A DNA stretch of 64,000 nt, taken from positions 186,001-250,000 of the forward strand of contig JAFFJZ010000013.1 of the NCBI GenBank assembly GCA_018340375.1, given 5' to 3'. The first letter of the stretch is position 1. Every line of letters starts with the position of its first letter. The position numbers and the translations under genes were made by a program. Shown piece by piece: positions 56,199 to 64,000 of this stretch. Below the pieces are notes generated by a model that was not told the DNA's origin, did no database searches, and saw only the letters and a program-made list of their open reading frames with translations. Origin of the DNA: Gonatopus flavifemur (lineage: Eukaryota > Arthropoda > Insecta > Hymenoptera > Dryinidae).

Positions 56199-58028
56199 CG
56201 AGCAAGAATTTGAAATACAAGTTGTGTACATTTTAAAAGGTTTAAATATTGTGTATGTTTTAAAGAAGCCTTCTATTACTGTGTACTTGATTCACTATAT
56301 ATGAAATAATACCAAGTGTATACAGGTAATAGGATCATAATCATAAAACTTGGGGAATTAGGTGCGAACCCTTGGGGGGACGATAGCAAGTATGGACACA
56401 TGAATGAACGAATGCATCAACGAGTGCAAGAGAGAGAGGAAACTTTTTATGATCAAAGGATGATCCAGTGGTACTTGTTAATTGGAATTAGATTTTATTA
56501 CAGCATAAAAAGAAATCATTCATGAGTCCATTCCTTTGAATAATTATTATTCTATGACTTCCTAAATGAATTATGGTATAGTTATAAGACTAGATAAGTT
56601 GTTATTGAACTTCTTCAAAGATGTATATTGAGTGCATAACAATATAATCTTTGGGAAGTCGAGTTTATTGCTTCATTATTAGTTCACCTTTGTTCATGAA
56701 TTTCGACTTTTGAATGTGAATTCTATACTCGTATGAAAATAATACATATTGAACCATGTCAATCCAAAATTCAAAGAGTTAAATCATTGAAGGAGTTCTT
56801 TATATTCATGGATAAATATTCTTATATATTCTGTCAATATCATGATCAATAACAGTTTGAAAATATGCAATAATTATGTGAAGGTGAACGTCAGGAACCT
56901 GGTGTGGAAAGAATCGTATAGGTGAACACTACTCTCTCTTATAACAGACTTATAACAGAATCTTGAGGAATTAAACGGTAATAAATGATAATTAGTAACT
57001 TGACCAAGAAGAAGCACGAAAGAAAGTATTGAAGAACGGATGTTTATTCGAAGTAGATAAGACTTCTTCTTGGTAAAGCTCACTATGATGCGATGACAGT
57101 GCTGCAAAGAGAGAAACGCATACGCAATAGAGAAAGAAATTTATAGTTCCAACGCGCACGGGCTCCGACGCACCATCGTGTGAGAGAAGAGGTTTGCTTC
57201 GGCATCGAAGTCGCTGAAAACAGCAGTTCACCGCGTACTTCAGAAACTTAAACTTCTTCTCTCGTCTTAACGTCTTGTAATATTCTAATATCTTCGTGTT
57301 CGAATTTCGGTAACTCCGGTTCATGTAGAACATAACCGTCAGAATTGTAGGAATCTCAAATCTTTGATAATTATCAATTTCGATCTGAATAAACGACAAA
57401 TGTAATAAATAATGTAATTGTGAAAGAAATGAGGTCAAGTTGAGTTAGTTGATGTAATCATTGAATATTCCACATAGTGAATATCATTATTATATATCTC
57501 TAAATCGAGAATAGAAACTCATATATTTCTGTCTACCTTTATACGTGAATAAACCTTTATTTGTGACAACGTCAACGATTCCCGAAGTTCTTTTCTTCCG
57601 AAGAACATTCCTTTCAAGGAGAATCCTGTACCTCGACACCGACTCCATTTATCCTCGCTGTACAAGGCATAAAACCATTTGAGAAGGACATTTTCCACAT
57701 CTGGATTTTAGGAATCCTCTGCAGGACGTAACCGACAAGGACGTCCTTAGAACCATCCCCTGAAATAAATAAAAACGAATAGTTGACAGTGAGTATAATT
57801 CCACTGAAATATCGAAGAACTTTTATTCAAGCTCCGCTATGTGGAATTGAGTATCTATAGAAAATCTACAACGTTTGTATTGTTAAATTGGAAGAATAAT
57901 TGGGAATAATTAACAAATAACTACTCGTAGATGATAATAATGAGAATATTCAATAAATTACACTCAATTCTACAAGAGGACCAGGTGCTCGATTCTCGAC
58001 CCCAGAGAATTAGCATCTCAATCTGTTT
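56199..58028. other. unassigned non-coding stretch between two gypsy copies
   Basis: No gene is recognised. It contains the 83-bp segment shared with 11414-11496 (at 56361-56443) and an inverted pair CTTGACCAAGAAGAAG / CTTCTTCTTGG (about 56998 and 57063). It is probably a mosaic of other LTR or leader fragments, which I could not define. Confidence 0.4.
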
Positions 58029-58398
58029 TGTGACGTTCCCTTTATCATAATTTTGTCGTGGAAACAGTTAATAACTGTTCATTGTATAAATAATTAATGT
58101 CTGAGACTATCGATTCTTTATTATCAAACAAATGCATACAATAATATCAGAGATATTTCAGTGTACGAATGATTATATGAATTTCATGATCCAATAAACT
58201 AATTTGGACTGAGGAATGAATGATCAATCCTTTCTAACTATTGACTCTCCATGCACAAGCAAGTAAATTCAATAATCGAATAGATTTCTCAATGTTAGTA
58301 ACTTCAAAGGTTGCTTGAATCAATTCAAGAATAAATAAATAGAATTTATGAACATAGAATTCGATTTTATAAATGAATAAGAGATATAGGACGTCACA
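58029..58398 (-). repeat. TG...CA-bounded 370-bp block interrupting gag (LTR candidate)
   Basis: It begins TGTGACGTTCCC and ends GGACGTCACA, so the ends are inverted repeats of TGTGACGT. It cuts the minus-strand gag exactly at its left edge, where gag stops matching. No target duplication is visible because the other side is not gag. It may be the 5' LTR of a separate element occupying part of 56199-58028. Confidence 0.45.
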
Positions 58399-59395
58399 AC
58401 CTGAGTTAAGAGAACTCTTATTTGTCCATGGAAATTTCAAAGAATCCCTTTCCATTTCCTTTCCTACTCTAACAGCTGATGAAGTTGCTTGAGAAAAATC
58501 ATCATATCTTTGTGTTCCCATCCGAATTCTAAGATCAGGGTTTAATCCTTGAATAAAATTTTCTAACATCGCATTCGCCAACTTAACATCAGAAATCATT
58601 GGTACTTGAAGCTTGGAATTTCCGTGTTCTGTTTCGAATTTAATATTTCTGATTCTATTCACAGAATCTAATACACTTTCTCCCCTTCTTTGTGTTATTC
58701 CTCTCAAATTTCCTGAACATTGTTCAACTGTTTTACAACAACCGAAAGCTGACTGGAGCTTATTACATAAGGTGTCTAAATCTTGAATAACTTCGTCTTC
58801 TATTGCATCATAAGCTAAACCGTTCAATTTCGTTTTTGTCCAACATACCAAGTCATATTATAAATTTTCAGGATTGAAGCTTCTCGCTCGTTTACGACAA
58901 CGAATAAAATGAATTACTGACATATTTCTTCCATTGAAGCTCGGGACGACATTTATTACATCTTTGATTTTGAATTGTTGTTGTGAGTTCGGTACATTGT
59001 GACTACTCACTCGTGCTTCTCTATCAGAATTTCGACTTACTTTTTCAATATGATTATTTCGCGACCCGATATTCATTCTACTGCGATTTTGTTGGGTTTG
59101 CTCTGTGATATTTTCTACTTGTCCTATCAGAGTTCTGACTATATTCGTTAAGTCCTGTACTTGTGTTCTTACCTCCGTGTCTTGGGTTGGATTCTGTATC
59201 GATTCTGTACGCTTAGTCTTTTTCTAATTCTGCCCTAAGTTTTTCAATTTCTTCTCTAGCCATATGCTTCATTTGTTGTTGTTTTTGTTGAAAATCTAAT
59301 GTTTTTTGTTGTCATTCTATTTCTTTTTGTTGTAACAAATTGCCACATTGGGTCAATTGTTGTTTCATTTCCACCAGTTCTCCTTCTATTTTCAT
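58399..59395 (-). pseudogene. gag: long-LTR gypsy gag, minus-strand copy, truncated
   Basis: The start at 59395 corresponds to 37663 of the other copy. The Gln-rich coiled coil contains a stop in the QQKT region (about 59314) and a frame change near 59220. The segment then reads through NRSRMNIGSRNNH without piggyBac and keeps the single TTAA at 59148-59151. The long frame 58851-58399 holds KLNGLAYDAIEDEVIQDLD, ITQRRGESVLDSVNRIRN and RMGTQRYDDFSQATSS and ends at WTNKSSLNSG, where the next insertion begins. The rest of gag and all of pol are absent. It serves as the empty-site reference for piggyBac copy B. Confidence 0.85.
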
Positions 59396-59712
59396 AGATG
59401 AAGACCGTGTAACAGGCATATATTTTAAACTTCACTTGCAAGCTCAACAAAGATGAATATGTTATTTACTGAATTTATAAATTTCTTTACTCTTCAAATT
59501 TTGGTTGAATTACAATAAATCTTTCAGAATTATTATCTCTCGTGCATGATGGTCACTATTATTTTTGTATTTGAATAACTCATTCAAAGAATAAAATTTC
59601 TCTCAAAATTTCTCTATAAATTGTAATTTTGTAAAAATTCCTGTTGAGAAAATCAATTTTCTCATGACTTTGATCTGATAAATATCCCCTAAGCTGCCAC
59701 CGAATTATGTTA
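59396..59712 (-). other. gypsy leader with candidate primer-binding site
   Basis: It is equivalent to 37341-37662. On the minus strand, GACGTCACA (LTR end) is followed after 11 bases by GGTGGCAGCTTAGGGG. No coding region. Confidence 0.6.
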
Positions 59713-62564
59713 TGTGACGTCCTGGATGGAGCAAGTTGTATTTTTTTTTATTTATAATATGAACTTTTACTCAATATAATTTGTTTATTATGATTTAATT
59801 TCACTCTTTCTGTTTCGGGTAAGTCAAACTATTCCATCTCAATATTCTACTGATGCTCTTCCCAATACGTCACTGAAAAGGTTTCTAACAAAAATTATCA
59901 CGCTGACTATTTCAATTTCATATGAGCACATGATTAAGCAAACTGTGGAAATGATAATAAGCAACGTGATTACAGTTGTGTAGGACCCTTGACACATGGT
60001 TAGGGGGAAATAAGGTAGCGTATAGTGTCAGTTTATTCTACACAACTATCTCTGAAAATTATAATTTATTCACAATAATTTACATTCTACTTACTGTTTC
60101 AGATTAGAAGGCTGTTCGAAGAAGGTCCTCTGTGGTACGTCCTGTCAATGAAGATCAAAGTCCAAGTCCGTGGATGGAAGAAGAATTAAATCTTACATGA
60201 GTATGCGGTACTCGCGGTAGTTTGGTATACTGACAGTATACGCTACCTTATTTTCCCCTAATCATGTGTCAAGGGTCCTACACAACTATAATCACGTTGA
60301 TTATTATCATCCTCACAGTGAGCTTAATCTTGTGCTCATAAGATATTGGAATAGTCAGCGTGATGAATTTTATCAAAAACCTTCTCAGTGAGGTACTGGG
60401 AAGAGCATCAGCAGAAGTTTGGGATGGAATAGTTTGATTCACCTGAAACAGAAAGAGTGAAATTAAATTATAATAAACGAATTGTGTTGAGTGAAATTTC
60501 ATATTGTACTTAAAAAAATACAACTTGCTCCATCCAGGACATAACAATACATCATCAAGACAAGTTGAATTTATTATCTTGACTTCACGAATATGAACTT
60601 CACACGTTAGAAATACTTTGTTCTTTGAATATCAATCAATTCTCGGATTGATTGAATAGTATGGATAGGGCAGTGATAAGGTAGGTTGTCGAACTTCAAG
60701 AAAACTCTTCTTTCTCACATTCTCCTATACGTAACTAACAATTTTATTTCTAAAACAAGCTGTCAACACTGGGATTATAATTTGTTCTAATTGAATGGAA
60801 CAATTCTCCATAGATTTGATAAGTAGTTTTATGTAGGTATGTTAATTATTATTTTATTTAGTTTCAACGAGAACTTGTGACTTATTATTTCTTTTTTTAT
60901 TCACGATCTTTGTAGGGGATTATATAAAACTTTATGAATGTATAAAACTCGTTACGAAGTATATTGAAAAACGTCTCTACAAGTCGAAGATCGCGGCGTA
61001 ACTCGTGCTCGTTGAAACATGCTGCGACAACGAAACATACTTCTTCTATAGAGTGCGTCTCGGTGCTACTTATTCTTCTTCTCTCTCCCACTCGTAAGCT
61101 TCATGCAAGAGTTTCGGAGATCATGTATTGCCCACGTGATTTCTCAAGAAGAGCATCTTATCTAGTTGTCTAAACATCCTTTCTCTTCGATTCTCCTTCA
61201 TGCTTCTTCTTATTCGAATTTCACTTGTGCAATGAATTTTGATAGTGATAATTATTATATGATTATGTCTTATCGTAATTCGGATGTACATATAGTAGTA
61301 TGGTTTCTCTTATATTATAATTCTATGCAATATTCCAAGCTTATGGAAGGGAATTTCCAATATTTATATCATTGACTTTATGAGTTCCATATACCTCATT
61401 TTTCAATAATTCGGAACAATAATCTGTTAATTTAAATCAACTTGTTTAACAATCAATTTGTTTAATTTATTTCGGAGAATATTAAAATAGTCCATTCTGG
61501 CATATACTACATTCAAACGTTATTCTTAGGTTTCACTCAATCTTTTGCTCACATTCTGCCTGCATATGTCTTTGAATTTTCCACACAATGGAGACCACGT
61601 TTTTTTTCGTATTTGAAATTTATGACAAGAACAGATGTACTTGTGTTTTCATATACTTCATGTATAAGAGATTCTGATATAATTATTCTATATAGAATTA
61701 GCTCGTGAGAAATTCGGGAATGAAGAAAATTGACGGATTGATATAGAGTTTTGTCTCTTTGAAAGGAGGCTCGTGCCAGAAGAAAAGGTGCTTTCATGTT
61801 TTCATGGCTTTATGGCTACCTGTCATGAACTTCATATATAGATAGTATCCGAACAGGTGTGGCGCGTGTCAGTCACACTCATTCCATTTATTAGGAGATT
61901 CATTCATTCTCTGTCTCACATAATGTATTGCGAATAACAATTATCATTCATACATGTCATTATTTGTTTATATAATCAATACAATCTTATTCTATTAGTT
62001 AGTAGATTCCATTTTGATTCAACTGTATGAATCAATTATTCGAATGGTATAAATCAATGGAATCAAGTTATCTCACGAATGTTACATAACAATAATCATA
62101 CATTTGACATATTGTTATACAGTTAATATTGATTGTTTGAATAATTCATTTGACATATTATTCCATTTGAGTAATTGAATAATCCCTTCGATTTGAACTA
62201 TCTATTAGAGTGATTTTGAAGGTAGGTAACATTTGTTTAAATATTTAAGTGGTATGAGTCCATGTTCAAACAATTGTCAGACATTATTTTGAATCGAGGA
62301 GGATCATTTGTTCAATCCATGTCGAGTGTGAATTAATCATTCAATCCATCATTCAATAATTATTCCCTTGGTCAATAATCGCTCATGTTCACTACTCATT
62401 GTTCGAACAATTCCGAGTGGTTAAGGCGAACCATTGTCAGACATTTTGATTTCACATGATGATGTTATTGTTTAAGCAATGTTAGTCATTTCCCATACCC
62501 ACTCATCATACAGAATTAAAAGATTTATTATTCTTATATGTATATATATATATCTCATGTGTAT
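59713..62564 (-). repeat. rearranged gypsy LTR
   Basis: The part 59713-60225 is the LTR end in minus orientation. 60226-60548 is the same LTR end in plus orientation, making a palindromic junction that replaces the CGCG repeat and TATA tract. 60549-62564 continues in minus orientation up to about 280 bp from the LTR start. All LTR landmarks (ACACGCGCCACACC near 61860, the TTGTTYAAAC cluster near 62250-62480) are recognisable. Confidence 0.75.
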
Positions 62565-63493
62565 TGTGACGTCCTGGATGGAGCGAGTTGTATTTTTTTT
62601 TGTATAATATGAAATTCCACTCGATATCATTCGTTTATCATAATTTGATTTCACTCTTTTTGTTTCAGGTAAATCAAACTATTCCATCTCAAAACTCTAC
62701 TGATGCTCTCCCCAGTACGTCACTGAAAAGGTTTTGTATAAAATTTATCACGCTGACTATGTCAATATCATATGAGCACATGATTAAGCAAACTGTGAAT
62801 ATGATAATAATCAACGTGATTATAGTTGTGAAGGACCTTTGACACATGGTTAGGGGAAAATGAGGTGGCATATAGTGTCAGTTTATTCTACACAACTATC
62901 TCTGAAAATTATAATTTATTCACAATAATTAAAATTTTACTTACTGTTTCAGATTCGAAGGCTGTTCAAAGGAGGTCCTCTGTGGTACGTCCAGTCAATG
63001 AAGATCAAAGTCCAAGTCCGTAGATGGGAGAAGAATTGAATCTTTTATGGGTATGCGGTATTCGCGGTAGTTTGGTTATATATGATTTAAATTCCGCGGG
63101 TCCTCGTATTCTTAATCGCTGCATACAACGGTTACAAACATCCAGACAATGATCCTACATGTCATACTACTTCGCGGTGTTAACTCGCGGATTTCGCGGT
63201 ATTCACGATTCTAATTCGCGGTTTTCGCGGTATCCACGATTCTAATTCGCGATCTTCGCGGTATTCACGATTCTAATTCGCGGTTTTTACGAATTGTGAG
63301 TACTAGAGAAATCATATTGAATTACATTTGCATGATGCTATCCTTGTATTCTAACAAGTATAACTCGTGTTATATCCACGTTATACTCTCGTTACATTCG
63401 AAATCGAAATTTGGAACAATTCTACACTGAGTGGTTGCAAAATTCACTTTACATCTTCAATTCTCCACTGATCCATAGAAGTTCAGTAATTCT

Positions 63494-63500
<7 letters not shown>
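62565..63500 (-). repeat. second inverted LTR fragment
   Basis: It restarts at TGTGACGTCCTGGATGG and runs through the CGCG tandem repeat (63170-63300) to the TATA tract at about 63493. There a LINE end follows. It corresponds to the last ~900 bp of the LTR. Confidence 0.8.
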
Positions 63501-63527
<27 letters not shown>

Positions 63528-63531
<4 letters not shown>

Positions 63532-64000
63532 TCATCATCATCATCATGAAGTAATCAGTCTTACGACTGGTTTGATGAAACCCTCCACCCCTGTCTATTA
63601 TCCGCCAAACGTTGAATTTCTACATATCTACTACATCCCTTGTCTTGTACGATTTGCTTCATATAACTTGCTCTAGGTCCACCTTTACCAGTTTTACCAT
63701 TCATTTTCCCTTCCACTATTGTTTTCAATAAGCTATCATGCCTCAATGTGTGTCCTATCAGATTACTTCTTCTTTTCACGACCTGTCTCAAGAGACTTCT
63801 TTTTTCATTTACCTTCTCGAGTACTTCTTCATTTCTTACTTTCTCTATCCACTTTATTCTGAGCATCTTTCTATAACACCACATTTGAAGAGCTTCAAGT
63901 CTTCGTTGGCCCGTTTTTCCAATTGTCCAAGTTTCGCAACCATATAATGCTGTGATCCAAACGTAACTCTTCAAGAATTTCTTCCTTACTGCTAAGCTAA
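63528..64000 (-). mobile_element. 3' end of a non-LTR retrotransposon (LINE)
   Basis: The minus frame 63974-63561 reads ALYGCETWTIGKTGQRRLEA, MWCYRKMLRIKWIEKV, RSNLIGHTLRHDSLL and GKGGPRASY. This is the post-RT C-terminal tail common to many arthropod LINE ORF2 proteins. On the minus strand it is followed by a CCAGTCGTAAGACTG segment and an (ATG)n microsatellite tail (63528-63547), typical of 3' ends of some LINE clades. The RT lies outside the window. It inserted at a (TA)n tract of the LTR. Which clade is not determined. The short open frame may be the intact C-terminal end. Confidence 0.75.

Noticed and set aside
58029..58398. Confirmed solo LTR in gag
   Set aside because: TG...CA ends are present, but the sequence to its left is not gag and there is no duplication, so it is listed only as a candidate.

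Overview
This is a eukaryotic, almost certainly insect, AT-rich window. It consists nearly entirely of transposable elements nested inside one another. No host gene, tRNA or rRNA is recognised, and nothing bacterial is present. The insect call rests on the element set: Ty3/gypsy with a chuvirus-like envelope gene, piggyBac, DD41D mariners and an ISL2EU element. The order is not resolved; a parasitoid wasp or other hymenopteran, a beetle and a hemipteran are all possible.

Layout. Positions 1-4723 are a decayed, reverse piggyBac (copy A) that landed in a TTAA inside the reverse transcriptase of a minus-strand gypsy (4724-7839). From 7840 to about 63500 the backbone is one gypsy family with very long LTRs (about 3.2 kb, TGTAACG...CGTCACA). 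It is arranged as LTR (7840-10352), pol remnant (11548-12618), a full-length inverted LTR (12619-21785), integrase remnant (21786-22890), LTR (22891-23826 plus 36287-37340), a gag-pol-env-Tudor interior (37341-52998) and a 3' LTR (52999-56198). A second, minus-strand gag with LTR pieces follows (58397-63500). The last 0.45 kb is the end of a LINE.

Nested insertions, most with a readable target duplication: solo LTR 8018-9531 (ATTG); two DD41D mariners at 13526-15559 and 15568-17589 (TA); non-autonomous elements 17799-18984 and 20196-20901 (TA); a 12.5-kb ISL2EU-type element 23827-36286 (TA) that itself contains a probable TNP2-like transposon (24018-29568); an intact-looking piggyBac copy B 37910-43346 (TTAA) inside gag; and a solo LTR 48110-49378 (ACAT) inside integrase. 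A related copy elsewhere in the window often supplies the empty site, so the nesting order can be read directly.

Most interesting content. The gypsy provirus carries an envelope gene that looks like a chuvirus-type (Jingchuvirales) glycoprotein. Between it and the polypurine tract lies an extra reading frame that looks like an extended Tudor domain. Tudor domains are the readers of arginine-methylated Piwi proteins, so a Tudor gene inside an env-bearing retroelement suggests, as inference only, interaction with the piRNA pathway. The gag, pol and env frames of this copy are interrupted, so it is a degraded representative. The piggyBac copy B has an uninterrupted 521-residue transposase and is the best candidate for a recently or still active element.
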